64,000 nucleotides of DNA, from the NCBI GenBank assembly GCA_033782935.1, contig JAWQEG010000729.1:186001-250000 (forward strand). Reading direction: 5' to 3'. The DNA is from Petrolisthes cinctipes (Eukaryota > Arthropoda > Malacostraca > Decapoda > Porcellanidae). Below the pieces are notes generated by a model. That model saw only the letters and a program-made list of their open reading frames with translations, was not told the origin of the DNA and searched no databases. This document shows, piece after piece, positions 51,384-62,399 of the stretch (position 1 is the first letter of the stretch; each line of letters opens with the position of its first letter). Made by a program: the position numbers and the translations under genes.

Positions 51384-51994
51384 GTGAGTCTCCCACTTTA
51401 AAATGTAGTGTTTTCTTGTGAGACAATGTACACTCACAATCCAAAATTTGTATCTTTGTTTTGTTGAAGTTTCGAATCATTTGACATACTAGTGAACCAA
51501 TTACAACGCTTAAGCTGTTTGATATTTATTGAGCTCGCTTAATACTCGATCAGGCTATTCGATGCAATCCTGGATACATACTTTGGATTGCGAGTGTACA
51601 TAACCTGAATTTTATACTTTATCCTTCCATATTATATTATGCTTTTTACAAGAAACTACACGCATTTACTGCTAATTTCCTCGGGGAATTCCAGGTGGGC
51701 ATTTTGTACTGAATCACAACAGAAACATCGTCCACTGTTTTCAAATGATCCTGAAACACTTTAATGCTGTCATAAATGTAATTACACAAACAAATATGAA
51801 GTCTGAGATGTTTTGTGAATTAACACTGGCTCTAATTTTGTCTCACAACCCACGATTAAACCCAGAATTGTCCTAGTATGATCCTGAATCGATTGAATCA
51901 CCGATAATCACTACCTCAACTCCACTCCAATCTTGTGACGCTGCTTCGAAACAATGTAAATTCACGACAAACTTGATAAGTGTGCACCATCATC
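51384..51994. other. Intron, nothing recognised
   Basis: AT-rich DNA downstream of the donor at 51384. No repeat or exon is supported. Confidence 0.4.
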
Positions 51995-52230
51995 AGGGCC
52001 AGTACTCACAAAACATCTTAGAGTTTCGACTTGTTTGTATGTTTGTATTACTGACCTCACCATAGAGTTTCAGGCTCATTTCGAAGTAGTGAATGGTTTT
52101 GTTATTCTATTTGTATGAGCTGTTGTTATGTTTTCGAAGCAGTGTCAGGTACTAGTCCTTGCCATGAATGAATGCTTACGAATAAGATTATAAGTTAAGA
52201 GTGAATTTTGCTTATGTGAATACGGGCTCT
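51995..52230 (+). mobile_element. MITE-like element, family M1, second copy
   Basis: Collinear with 41449-41690: GGCCAGTACTCACAAAACATC at the left, TTGTATTACTGACCTCACCAT, TAGTCCTTGCCATGAATGAA, and GTGAATACGGGC at the right. The termini are imperfect inverted repeats. Confidence 0.6.
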
Positions 52231-52501
52231 GGATTGCTAGATTAGAGCCTTATGCAAGAATGTCTGTGATGTTAACGATGGCACAGTTCTGGTGCGATGG
52301 TTTTGTATTATATTAATAAGGGAATATCCGTACCGCTATCATGTATTTGTCATCATATTGATGTCCTTGCACACGGCTTTAAGAACAAGTAAAGAAAGAG
52401 AAGTTTAATATTTATTAGATAACGATGATTGAACAGGACGTTAGAATAACACACTAAAAAATACGACATATCGATTAACTTATAATAGATACGCACAAAA
52501 T
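52231..52501. other. Intron segment between MITE and microsatellite
   Basis: AT-rich with no recognised feature. Confidence 0.3.
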
Positions 52502-52537
52502 GGTATGTATGTATGTATGTATGTATGTATGTATGTA

Positions 52538-52569
<32 letters not shown>

Positions 52570-52630
52570 TACGTATGTACGTACGTACGTACGTATGTAT
52601 GTATGTATGTATGTTGGTTGGTTGGTTGGT
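52502..52630. repeat. Compound tetranucleotide microsatellite
   Basis: Successive blocks of GTAT, GCGT, GTAC, GTAT and GGTT units make up ~128 nt. Each block differs from its neighbour by one or two substitutions in the unit. It directly abuts the 5' end of the solo LTR. Confidence 0.95.
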
Positions 52631-53837
<1,207 letters not shown>

Positions 53838-55110
53838 CGAATACACAGTATAGTTATACGGTCAGGCACAAAACTTTAATATCCTTCCATCAGTGCCCTT
53901 TCATTATATTTACTCTCTGATGTTGTACAGTTGCCAAAAAATATATTGCTACAAAAAATAAATTAAATGTGGCGAAATCTGGCAGCTCCACCCTTAGTAA
54001 ACATCCCTTGTCATGTGAGTAAATCGCCCTCAACCCTACTTCCTGTGCAAAGAGAACTGTTGCTCTACACCGTAATATGTTATGAATGAATGGGTGTTAC
54101 TGTGCCAAACTGTTGCTTTAGTATTCATATTATGTCACATAGATAAAGGTGGTGAAAATGTTAAATTATTGCATAATTTATTTATATTTTTGGAGGCATA
54201 GTTTCCACAGTCCTACCAAATCTAACCTTATTTATCGGATTAAGGGCCGTAGACAAGAACGTATCGTCGAGTCCCGATGCCTGATGCTCCGGATACGACT
54301 CATATATAATATATGGGCCAAGGCTGGCCTTGATATGGGCGTCGTACCCCGAACATTGGGCTAAACACATTGACTACTGCTGTCGTCTTTCAGTCAAACG
54401 TCTTGGTTTAGTAGCTTCGCCTGGCAACTCGTCACGTCCTGTCATGTGCTTTAAATAACCCCTACATGACGTATAATAGGATTTATAACTTCAGTTATCT
54501 TTTAGAATTTAAAAATATATACCTGTATATGGAAAGAATGGCATTTTCGTCAACATTTTGCCCACGAATGTCAGCAGAAGATTACTAGCTGGTAGTATCT
54601 AGCAACAATACATTTTTTTTATACTAACGTGAGAGGTATCGCGGAAAACACAAAGTTTGAGCAAAGATGGTGGCTGTCCAGTCTCTCTTATATAGGGTCT
54701 CTAGTGATAAAGAGGTGAGACAGCAAGCAGGAAATAAGGAGAAAAAAAAAAGAGGGGCAGTTGAAGAACTGAAAGGGAGTGGTTGGGGCCGAGGGGCGCC
54801 AAAACACTTAAGGTATTGCCCACATCAGTATAGGCAATACATTCCTATGGGGTCATTTGGCATGAAGACAAGGATGAGAATGGTAGGGAGAAATTAATAG
54901 AAACAAAGAGAGATGATCAAACTACAAAGAAAACCTATATAAAGGGTAAAGGGCAGGAATTATTATTTTATGAGAACTAGCACCAAGCTGAGAGGGATTA
55001 TTTGGCACGAAAAAATGGATAGGGGTGAAGAGAGAAATATATTTAAGTACTAAACCGGGAGAAAATCAACCAAGAAAGTCCAAGTAAAGAATTTTGTAAA
55101 TATTTTACAG
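53838..55110. other. Intron of the PMT-like gene, nothing firm recognised
   Basis: AT-rich to mixed DNA. 54980-55020 shares a short block with 49855-49925. Open frames at 54149-54364 and 54667-54897 show no domain or splice support. It ends with the acceptor AATATTTTACAG before 55111. Confidence 0.4.
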
Positions 55111-55236
55111 ATTCTATTTGAGATGATTGTGGCTGTTGAGGAGGCGGATTATGGGGCGGAATGCTTTGATGTAATTCTGATTCAAGAGACACAATTAATG
55201 ATGAACGACCCAACCAAACTGTTTGCCAACATACGG
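55111..55236 (+). CDS. PMT-like gene, exon for motifs II-III of methyltransferase domain 2
   Basis: A 126-nt exon (42 codons, phase 0 at both ends) between AATATTTTACAG and CGG|GTGAGA. The product contains YGAECFDVILIQETQLMMND followed by PTKLFANIR. In PMTs this position reads FDVIYSRDTILHI-D followed by a K-LF- helix leading into WLKPGG, and the next exon indeed starts with KWLKPSG. Reading from 51210 through this exon to 61864 reproduces the family order without gap. The usual SRD is replaced by IQE. Confidence 0.65.
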
Positions 55237-55239
55237 GTG

Positions 55240-55563
55240 AGAATTGACCTTGCGTATTGCTTGACTTACCCGTGTGTTGCATGACTTAACTGTGTTGCCT
55301 GATTTACCTGTGAATTGCTTGAATTAGTGTGTTGTGTGTTGCTGCTTTATCTGTGTATTGTCTTACCGGTGTATTGCCTTTCCTGTGGGTTGCCTTAGCT
55401 TTGTGCTGCTTTATCTGTGTATTGCCTTACCTGTGTATTGCCTTTCCTGTGTGTTGCCTTACCTGTGTATTGCCTTACCTGTGTATAGCCTTACCTGCTT
55501 GAAATAATGTGTTGTGTGTTGCTGCTTTACCGGTGTATTGCCTTACCTGTGTGCTGCCTGATG
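55240..55563 (+). repeat. 17-bp-type minisatellite, copy 1
   Basis: Degenerate repeats of a ~17-nt unit (TTACCTGTGTATTGCC type) begin almost at the splice donor of the preceding exon. The leader segment (GTGAATTGCTTGAATTAGTG, then GTTGTGTGTTGCTGCTTTA) is shared with the second array at 61073. Confidence 0.85.
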
Positions 55564-56387
55564 TACACTCTCCCAAAAAAGTATCGGCATTAAAACGAAT
55601 GAACGAAAACGACAATAAACGTATCATTATGGTGCATTGATTTGAAACCTTATAGATAGTGGTATTCCTGCCGATCAGTTGCCAATTATGCATATTCGTA
55701 TTGCTTCATGAGTCAGAGAATCTATAGTGGATGCAAATCGAAACATATTCGCATTTCTTTACGTATTAGAGAAATTTCAAATATTATCGTAAGATTTGCC
55801 CATTTCTAATGCTGAAAACTCACCTACCTCGGGACAGGAGGCCGTCAGTCGTGGCCTGAGACTGAGACCCCAAGATTATCGAGTGAAGCTTTGAAGTGTT
55901 GGTTGCTTCACGTGTTTATACACGTTACTTTCTGGAGAGGGCAATGTCTGTTTGTGTTACTTTACAAAACCTTATTTAGAAGTATGAGAAGAAAAAGCAT
56001 AAGCCTACTTAATCCTACCCTATGCTATAACTGCATTATATTTAAGACAAAATACTACAATTACAGCGAATCTACTCAAAGATTCCTTTTTGGTTAAAAT
56101 CCGATTTGGTAACTTTATTCTCTGGGTTATCATTCTCATTATATTCAATAATTCAGTAAATCCCCCCTCCCCCAAAACCATCAATTATTAAAATTACATA
56201 ACGTATATCTGTAAAAATGAAGTCACAACTCTTACTCCACGACTTGCCTAATGCATGAATTATGTATGCTAGAGGATTTCACGTTTGTACAAAAATGAGA
56301 GTCAACTCATTGCCAGCAAGAATACCAACCCCACAGTACAGTCATACACGTAGCTTCAGTCAGTCTCACCCCAACCTTCCTGGAGTG
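55564..56387. other. Non-coding stretch with a weak Tc1/mariner-like start
   Basis: TACACTCTCCCAAAAAAGTA at 55563-55582 resembles the terminal sequence of Tc1/mariner-type elements, but no matching inverted end and no continuous transposase frame was found. The rest is AT-rich with no recognised feature. I leave it unassigned. Confidence 0.25.
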
Positions 56388-56637
56388 AAGACGTGTTCCT
56401 GGCGCTCTGCCTGTGTTGTTGTTTGTGTTGTTGTTTGTCTTGTTTCAACGTTCTTGTTTGTGTGTTGTTGTGTCTGTGGTGTTATAGTGGTTGTTTATAT
56501 TTTCTATCTCGTTTTTTTTGGGGGTTTTGCTGTTTGTGGTATTGTTGTTTGTGGTTTATTTATTTTTTGTATTGTGGTTCTGTGTGTGTATGTTCGTGTG
56601 TTCGTGTGTGTTCAGTTGTTCGCTTCCCATCTAGGCC

Positions 56638-58131
56638 TTGCCTGGCCTAATGGAGAGTGCGGATTCGGATGTGGCTTCCTGCCTGGAGGCCGACTTGGCC
56701 ATGTCGGAGGAGGATGAGTCACCTATCGAGGATCACTGGCCTGAGCTGACTTCTCGCAACCCTCCCCCCCTCTCCTCGGTCACTCCGCAGCTCAGGTTGC
56801 AGCCTTCCACCTCCTCAACCTCAACCAAGCGACCCGTTGATGCCTCGTCCGACTCCTTGCAGGATTCCGATGGTGTGGACTCTTTGCCTCCGGCTGCCAA
56901 GACTGCCAAGGGTGCTTCAGCTGTGCATGACGTACCTTCTCTGCCTCAACGTGGTGTTTCTTCCTTGTATACCAACTCCTTGCCCTCGTCCAACCTTCCT
57001 GCTTTTGCCCCAAGAGATGCCTATGTCAAGCTCTCCTTCTCTGGGAACCCATCTACGGACACAAAGTTGCGTTGGTTGTCTGATGTCAACAGGGCCTTCC
57101 AGCTGCAGCGTGAACTGGCTGAAGTGAAGATGGCTGCTGTCACCTCCCGGTTTGTCTACATCTCAAGGAAGCGTCAGGATATCATTGATAGAGTGAAGGC
57201 TGGTGAATTTTTGTCTCTGCCTCTCATTCTTGAAGACTCGCCCGAGAGGCCTCGTAAGTTCCCCAGCTACATCCTTACCCGTTTTCCTATTGATGTTGAC
57301 CCGAAACTTGCTAAGGGATACCCTGGTGTGTACTTTGCCCGTCGTTTTTTCCAAGATGGTTCCACCATTAGCCGTATTGTTGTTGTCTGGAGTCAACCTG
57401 ATCCACCTCCAAATGAGATTTCCTTTGATTTCCTCCCTTGTCTTCCACCGTGTGAGGTGAGGAAACTTCATAATGAACAGCCTTGGTGCTACAGGTGCTG
57501 GGGTGTGGGGCATATCTCCCGGTACTGTTCTGCCAGGCCGAAGTGTGCATGGTGTGCCGCCGACCATGATTCCAAGACGTGTCCTGTCAGAGGCGAACCA
57601 TCACGTCCTGCTGCCTCCACCTCTGAGCCTTCACCTCCTGAGGATACGTCTCTATGGAAGTGTCCACGATGCTTTCAGCCAGGGGTTAACGTGTGGCATG
57701 GATGTACTCGACGTAAGGTCCAGGCTCGTGTCACTACTATTGCTCCGCCTCCACCACCGCCACCACCACCACCTCCCGAGTCTGCTCCCCCTACCAGCCC
57801 TGCCTCACCTCCAGACCTGGCCCTCTGCAAGTCTGTTGCTACCGTCATGGAACGATGTACGGCTCTCGAGAACCGCTTTTCTGCCCTTGAAGCCAGGATT
57901 GATGGGCTAGTTGCAGCGCAGGCTGCCAATGACTCCAAACTCTCCACCTTGGTCGAGGCTCAGCAGGCCATCATCTCAACTGTCACTACCCTTACCGAAA
58001 AGATGGATACTGTTGCATCTCGCCTTGAAAAACTTTTCGAGTCACTCCCTTCTCCTGGTACATCTTCTTCTCCAGGTCGCTCATCTGCCCCCACTCACCG
58101 GACTCCTACCTCCAAATACAGAGTTCGTTAG
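56638..58131 (+). CDS. Retrotransposon ORF1 (gag-like, zinc knuckles, coiled coil)
   Basis: An intact frame of 497 codons; ATG 56638 or 56650 could start. Residues ~20-110 are acidic and Ser/Pro-rich. Residues ~125-260 form a globular, RRM-like region of the type seen in such ORF1 proteins (inferred). Zinc motifs follow: C-x2-C-x4-H-x4-C at residue 284, C-x2-C-x3-H-x4-C around residue 303, and a third Cys/His cluster (CPRCF...WHGC) near residue 341. A run of eleven prolines (57748-57777) separates these from a heptad-rich coiled coil (~residues 400-475), which would trimerise or oligomerise the RNA chaperone. It ends in TAG at 58129-58131, overlapping the ORF2 start. Confidence 0.9.
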   Translation: MPGLMESADSDVASCLEADLAMSEEDESPIEDHWPELTSRNPPPLSSVTPQLRLQPSTSSTSTKRPVDASSDSLQDSDGVDSLPPAAKTAKGASAVHDVPSLPQRGVSSLYTNSLPSSNLPAFAPRDAYVKLSFSGNPSTDTKLRWLSDVNRAFQLQRELAEVKMAAVTSRFVYISRKRQDIIDRVKAGEFLSLPLILEDSPERPRKFPSYILTRFPIDVDPKLAKGYPGVYFARRFFQDGSTISRIVVVWSQPDPPPNEISFDFLPCLPPCEVRKLHNEQPWCYRCWGVGHISRYCSARPKCAWCAADHDSKTCPVRGEPSRPAASTSEPSPPEDTSLWKCPRCFQPGVNVWHGCTRRKVQARVTTIAPPPPPPPPPPPESAPPTSPASPPDLALCKSVATVMERCTALENRFSALEARIDGLVAAQAANDSKLSTLVEAQQAIISTVTTLTEKMDTVASRLEKLFESLPSPGTSSSPGRSSAPTHRTPTSKYRVR

Positions 58132-60493
58132 TGATTGCTGGCTGGATGTCATCTCCTGGAATGTGTGTGGTATCATCAGTTATGCTAAGCTCACTCAACT
58201 CAAGGCCTATGTTTTTCGTCATCATCCCAGTGTTATTTTTCTCCAGGAAGCATTTCCAGGACGGCTGCTCGCTGCTGGACAAGCTCCTCCTCTCTCAGGT
58301 TATGTGCCATATGTTCATCTGGTAAGGAATGGTCTCCTGACTTACATACATAGCTCCTTGCAACATCGCCTTCTCCGTACCTCCACTGATCCTGACATGA
58401 CCTTTCAGCTATTTGAGGTTCTACCTGGGAATGGAGTACTACAACTATGTAATGTCTATTCTGCCCCAGCTAGACTCACTCTTGAGGCTCTTCCTTCTCC
58501 AACAGTGCGTGGTATGGTGTATATGGGAGATTTTAATGCTCGGCATTCTGATTTGGGTGATGGTACTGGCTCTATTAATCGTAATGGTGTTCGTCTCCTT
58601 TCATACATCCGCAAGCATCATCTGACACGCTGGGACTCTGGCGGTGCCACTCATTGCCGGGGAGGTACTCTGGATTACATCCTCTCGTCTGGCCTGATAG
58701 CATCTCTGGTCCAGTGCTCCTCCGTGCCAGACTTATTCTCTGATCACATTGCTCTTCGGTTTCATTATTCTTTAACTGCTGGGTCAGGGGCTTCAGCCAC
58801 TCGTTTGCATATTGCTGTGCCCCCTAAATATTGCCCGACTTACATCTTATTTATGGCCCATGTATTCCCTTCATTTGACATATCATCAGCTCAACAGTTG
58901 TACTCTGATCTTGTATCTGCTACTCATGACTTTTATAGGCTATACGTCTCCCGGCCACACCTCCAGCATCACCATACTGCCCACTCCTGGACGCTGGATA
59001 CACGTATACTGGAGGCAAAGGAGGAGGCTGAACGTGATGGCCTATTGTTTCAAGCCAACCCAACCCCTGACCTACTCCATCATTACCAGATGTCTAGGGA
59101 CGCTTTAGTTGCCCTGCAGGAGTGTGCTCACACTGAGTCTTGGCAGCGGTTCACGGACAGCATCAACCAGCAAACAAGTGTGGCTTCTATGTGGCACCTC
59201 ATCCATCGGGTTGTTAAAAAGACACCGGCCACTGCTCGTCATCACACTCCTGCCGACTATGCAAAACAACTTGTCGATGCCTGGTCAGAACAATCTACCC
59301 CAGCCAGTCTACCCATCCACATACAAGATGCACTCGCTTCCCGTGCTGCTGTCCATCGGCTACGTCTAATGTCTGCTCTGTTACAAGATGATGACGATGA
59401 TGCAGAGGAGATAACTGAGGAGGAGTTGCGACGTGCTCTCTGCCGGGGTAGAGCTTCTTCCCCTGGTGATGATGGTATTACTTATGCTGTGCTGCGCTTA
59501 CTTCAAAAAGTTCCTGGGAACCCTCTACTTCGACTGTACAATCTTTGTCTTCGTGACGGTTGTGTACCACGAGCCTGGACCAGCAGCACAATAATACCCA
59601 TCCCTAAGCCCGGCACTGCGAAGTTCAGGCCTATTTCCCTTACTTCCTGTTTCTGTAAGGTTATGGAGAGAATCTTACTCAATCGTCTCATGTACAGACT
59701 GCAGGATCGCCTTTCTCCATGGCTGTTTGGTTTCCTTCCCCAGCGGAGCACACATCACTGCCTGTACTCTCGCCTTTCCAGGGACAGTGTGGTGGCCTTC
59801 ATTGACCTTCGAAGTGCTTTCGATGTTGCTAATAGAGACGTCATTTTGGATCAACTGGTTGACTTTGGGATAAAGGGTAATCTATTACGGTGGATTCGGG
59901 GCTACCTGAGTAACAGGACCTCCCGTGTGTTTTTCTGTGGTGCACTCAGTCCTTTGCGCAGTTTTTATCTTGGTACGCCTCAAGGTGGTGTTCTCAGACC
60001 ATTGTTATTTAATATTCTGATGCATCGGTTGCTCACTTCTCTCCCTGATATTCCTGGAACTACAATTACGTGCTATGCTGATGATATCTGTGCTCATTCT
60101 ACCTCACCAAGGGATCTCCAGCGGTTTCTTGACTCCTTCTCTGTGGCCTCCTCTCACTGTGGCATTATTGTCTCCCCAGATAAGAGCAGAATATTCACCT
60201 GCCGCCTTCCTCAAGCTCAGCCAGTGTTCACCATTGGAGGGACTGTCATTCCCATGTGTTCCCAGTACTGCTACCTGGGTGCGCCAGTCAATATTTGGCC
60301 GATTGTCCCTACCAGACCTCAAGACCATCCCATTGTCCAGGACTTATTGGGTCGTCTCCAGCGCCGACTTACACCACTTCAATGGCTATCTAACAACTCC
60401 TTGGGCATCTCCATCCCAGTAGCCAGGACCATCTATATTGCTTTTATCCATTCAGTTGTTGATTACCTTTCCCCTGCTTTGATTCAACTTTGA
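58127..60493 (+). CDS. Retrotransposon ORF2: endonuclease and reverse transcriptase, C-terminally shortened
   Basis: The frame is open from upstream of 58131, but the part before it is an out-of-frame shadow of ORF1. The ORF2 protein proper starts about where ORF1 stops, with no ATG there (first downstream landmark DVISWNVCG at ~58146), so re-initiation or frameshifting is likely. Endonuclease signatures: SWNVCG, FLQEAF, GDFNARHSDLGD (~58526), GGTLDYI (~58664) and FSDHIAL (~58737). RT signatures: a GDDGITYAVL pre-RT motif, PIPKPG, RPISLTSCFCK, FIDLRSAFD, GTPQGGVLRP (~59972) and YADD at 60074-60085. A TGA at 60491 ends the frame soon after the YLGAP region. In-frame sequence beyond it (60494-60574) still looks like an ORF2 C-terminus (RHPRFGGFK), so part of the 3' coding region was probably deleted. 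Confidence 0.88.
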   Translation, partial: VSDCWLDVISWNVCGIISYAKLTQLKAYVFRHHPSVIFLQEAFPGRLLAAGQAPPLSGYVPYVHLVRNGLLTYIHSSLQHRLLRTSTDPDMTFQLFEVLPGNGVLQLCNVYSAPARLTLEALPSPTVRGMVYMGDFNARHSDLGDGTGSINRNGVRLLSYIRKHHLTRWDSGGATHCRGGTLDYILSSGLIASLVQCSSVPDLFSDHIALRFHYSLTAGSGASATRLHIAVPPKYCPTYILFMAHVFPSFDISSAQQLYSDLVSATHDFYRLYVSRPHLQHHHTAHSWTLDTRILEAKEEAERDGLLFQANPTPDLLHHYQMSRDALVALQECAHTESWQRFTDSINQQTSVASMWHLIHRVVKKTPATARHHTPADYAKQLVDAWSEQSTPASLPIHIQDALASRAAVHRLRLMSALLQDDDDDAEEITEEELRRALCRGRASSPGDDGITYAVLRLLQKVPGNPLLRLYNLCLRDGCVPRAWTSSTIIPIPKPGTAKFRPISLTSCFCKVMERILLNRLMYRLQDRLSPWLFGFLPQRSTHHCLYSRLSRDSVVAFIDLRSAFDVANRDVILDQLVDFGIKGNLLRWIRGYLSNRTSRVFFCGALSPLRSFYLGTPQGGVLRPLLFNILMHRLLTSLPDIPGTTITCYADDICAHSTSPRDLQRFLDSFSVASSHCGIIVSPDKSRIFTCRLPQAQPVFTIGGTVIPMCSQYCYLGAPVNIWPIVPTRPQDHPIVQDLLGRLQRRLTPLQWLSNNSLGISIPVARTIYIAFIHSVVDYLSPALIQL

Positions 60494-60577
60494 CACCTGG
60501 TTTGTCGACACCTGCTGAACCATCAGGTTCTGGAGGAACTTCTGGTGCGCCACCCTCGTTTTGGTGGATTTAAGTAG
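60494..60577 (+). pseudogene. Relic of ORF2 C-terminus after the premature stop
   Basis: Reading in frame past the TGA at 60491-60493 gives 27 sense codons, ending RHPRFGGFK and TAG. The basic, Leu-rich content resembles the end of a non-LTR ORF2 rather than a UTR. Between this and the RT, other elements of this type carry roughly 200 further residues, so a deletion that joined distant parts is the simplest reading. This is inference. Confidence 0.4.
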
Positions 60578-60693
60578 GTCATGATGTAAATATTTGTCTG
60601 TGTGCTTGTGCTTCATTCTGTTGTGTTTTCGTGATGTGTGTGTGTGTGCTTGTATGTGTGTGTGGTCATTGGGTTCTCGTGAGTCCCGCCTAC

Positions 60694-60739
60694 CCTTGTG
60701 TACTGTTGTCTGCCTATTGACTGACGCTACGGCGCAATG

Positions 60740-60774
<35 letters not shown>

Positions 60775-60835
60775 GTGTACTGTTGTCTGCCTATTGACTG
60801 ACGCTACGGCGCAATGAATTAATAATAAAAAAAAA
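60694..60835 (+). repeat. Duplicated 51-bp 3' terminus with two A-rich tails
   Basis: 60694-60744 and 60771-60821 are identical 51-mers (beginning CCTTGTGTACTGTTGTCTGC). The first is followed by ~26 A residues, the second by ATAATAAAAAAAAA. The arrangement 3' end, poly(A), 3' end, A-rich tail is seen directly. Confidence 0.95.
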
Positions 60836-61072
60836 GGCACCCCCCCCTCCTACCCTCCTCAAATCCCTCCTTACTTCTCCCTCTCACCAGTGAATGGTTC
60901 GAGCGAGCAGAGCTCACAACTAGTGTTTCGGGGTTATCTCGGCCAACATTGACAACGCTGGGTGGGCCTCACGGAAGTGTGACCAGCTGTACAATGTTAC
61001 CAGAACCGATATCACACCACTTAAAAGGTGTCTTGCCTGGGGGTGTCTTTACTTCTATGAGTGACTGTACAT
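60836..61072. other. Short unassigned spacer
   Basis: Pyrimidine-rich stretch after the tail (CACCCCCCCCTCC), then mixed DNA. No feature is supported. Confidence 0.3.
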
Positions 61073-61316
61073 GTGAGTTGCTTGAATTAATGAATTGTGT
61101 GTTGCTGCTTTACCAGTGTATTGCCTTACCTGTGTATTGCCTTACCTGTGTTTTGCTTTACCTGTGTGTTGCTTTACCAGTGTATTGCCTTACCTGTGAA
61201 TGGTCTTACCTGTGTATTGCTTAACTTGTGTTTTGCCTTAAATGTGTGTTGCTTTACCAGTGTATTGCCTTACCGGTGTATTGCCTTTCCTGTGTGTTGC
61301 TTCACCTGTGTGTTCC
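61073..61316 (+). repeat. 17-bp-type minisatellite, copy 2
   Basis: Same leader (GTGAGTTGCTTGAATTAATG, then GTGTGTTGCTGCTTTACC) and same ~17-nt unit as 55240-55563, in the same orientation. Between the two arrays lies the Jockey-like retrotransposon, so either the intron segment was duplicated or one array was split and re-expanded. Confidence 0.85.
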
Positions 61317-61471
61317 AGAGTTTATATGCTGCTAGATAAATACTGAGTCGTGTATAATTTGGTAGTAACTTGTCCTGGATTACATTGCGTTTCCCGGTAG
61401 CCGGTACATTTCTGCAAGTGAAAAATAAAAATAAAGAGAATAGCTTTCATTTTCTATGTAAATAAAAGTAA

Positions 61472-61472
<1 letters not shown>

Positions 61473-61516
<44 letters not shown>
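61473..61516. repeat. (TG)22 microsatellite
   Basis: Uninterrupted TG dinucleotide run in the intron. Confidence 0.97.
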
Positions 61517-61520
<4 letters not shown>

Positions 61521-61863
61521 ATAGTCTGCGAACAGCATCATCCCACATATCACCCTCATCCTTACCCATATCCATCGTATCAAAGGAGACATCTTCGTAA
61601 ATAACTTAATTTTATGTTCTAATTAGTAGTCAAACTATTAATTTAACAGTCAATTCTGGGACACTATTTTCTTGATGAGTGTTTAAGTAGAAAAAGCATA
61701 AGATGTTTGAGTTTATCTCTGTCATATCATATCCTGAGTCACTTAATTATGATCAATATATTATAATCACTTGAGAGGAAAGCATCAATCGTTTACAAAC
61801 AGAGAATGAACAGGTTGTACAGAAAACCTCACTACATTGATACTTTTTTATTTATTACACCAG
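61517..61863. other. Intron, nothing recognised
   Basis: AT-rich sequence ending in a good acceptor (TTTTTTATTTATTACACCAG). Confidence 0.4.
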
Positions 61864-61933
61864 AAGTGGCTGAAACCGAGTGGCGATGTGTTCTTGGTGG
61901 AGCAGAACAGCTGTCCCGACCCCTTGCCTTCAG
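61864..61933 (+). CDS. PMT-like gene, exon for the post-motif WLKPxG strand
   Basis: It starts after TTTATTACACCAG. In phase 0, continuing the exon at 55111, it encodes KWLKPSGDVFLVEQNSCPDP followed by LPS. WLKPGG followed by a hydrophobic strand and an acidic residue (VLISDYC type) is the conserved motif that follows the LF helix in PMTs. The right boundary is taken at TCAG|GTCTGT, a weak donor, giving phase 1. Without splicing the frame runs only to a TGA at 61946. The usual G of PGG is Ser here. Confidence 0.6.
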
Positions 61934-61999
61934 GTCTGTATGATAGATGAAGAGATGATTTAGGGCTTTATGCCTATCGACTCATGGTGTTGGTCATTA

Positions 62000-62212
62000 A
62001 GGCAGTCAAGGTTTGTTACATCAACACATCTTCCCCCAGCCTACAAGGTTGCTATCCTGCTCTTACAGCCGGGTACCTACTTACTGCTAGGTGAACAGGG
62101 ACATAGGGTGCTTGAAAAATTGTCCAACAATTCCACTGACCTGGGGATCGAGCACGGAATTTCTCGCTTGCGAGGCGAGTGTGCTAACCATTACACCATC
62201 AGCACCCCATGA
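62000..62212 (-). repeat. tRNA-derived SINE (reverse)
   Basis: On the minus strand the head reads GGTGTAATGGTTAGCACACT (A-box region, about 62175-62200) and CGTGCTCGATCCCC (B-box region, about 62144-62158), with a tRNA-like anticodon arm CTCGCAAGCGAG between. The body contains the CACCTAGCAGTAAGTAGGTACC block. Only the 5' tRNA-like part is tRNA-shaped, so it is not a functional tRNA gene. Confidence 0.75.
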
Positions 62213-62399
62213 TAGATGGTTTTGGGATCGTATTCATAGAACCTCTCAGAGTTTGTACACTCGTGATACATAATTTCTGACCAGAGTGTGAGGAGCCGAA
62301 AGCTTCGAATCGCCTGGTATGGTTCATTTCCCCACCCAGTACACATATAATGGTTGAGTTCGAATGCAGGGTATGTGTGGTGCCTGCCGTTAGTCTCTG

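Larger units (their letters stand above)
56388..60835 (+). mobile_element. Non-LTR retrotransposon, two-ORF, Jockey-like organisation
   Basis: A GT-rich 5' UTR (about 56388-56637), a gag-like ORF1 with zinc knuckles, an overlapping ORF2 with endonuclease and RT but no RNase H, a ~260-nt 3' UTR and A-rich tails. The 3' terminal 51 nt are present twice (60694-60744 and 60771-60821), each followed by an A-rich tail. The element sits in an intron of the PMT-like gene in sense orientation. The exact 5' boundary is not clear. ORF2 appears shortened at its C-terminus. Confidence 0.88.

Noticed and set aside
55563..56097. Tc1/mariner transposon
   Set aside because: Only a terminus-like 20-mer is suggestive. 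No opposite inverted end and no catalytic motifs were found.
57911..58126. N-terminal extension of ORF2 in the Jockey-like element
   Set aside because: It overlaps the ORF1 coiled-coil coding region in another frame and has no domain of its own. The endonuclease starts at the ORF1 stop.
61097..61339. Cys/Leu-rich small protein
   Set aside because: Translation of the ~17-bp minisatellite; no start context or splice support.
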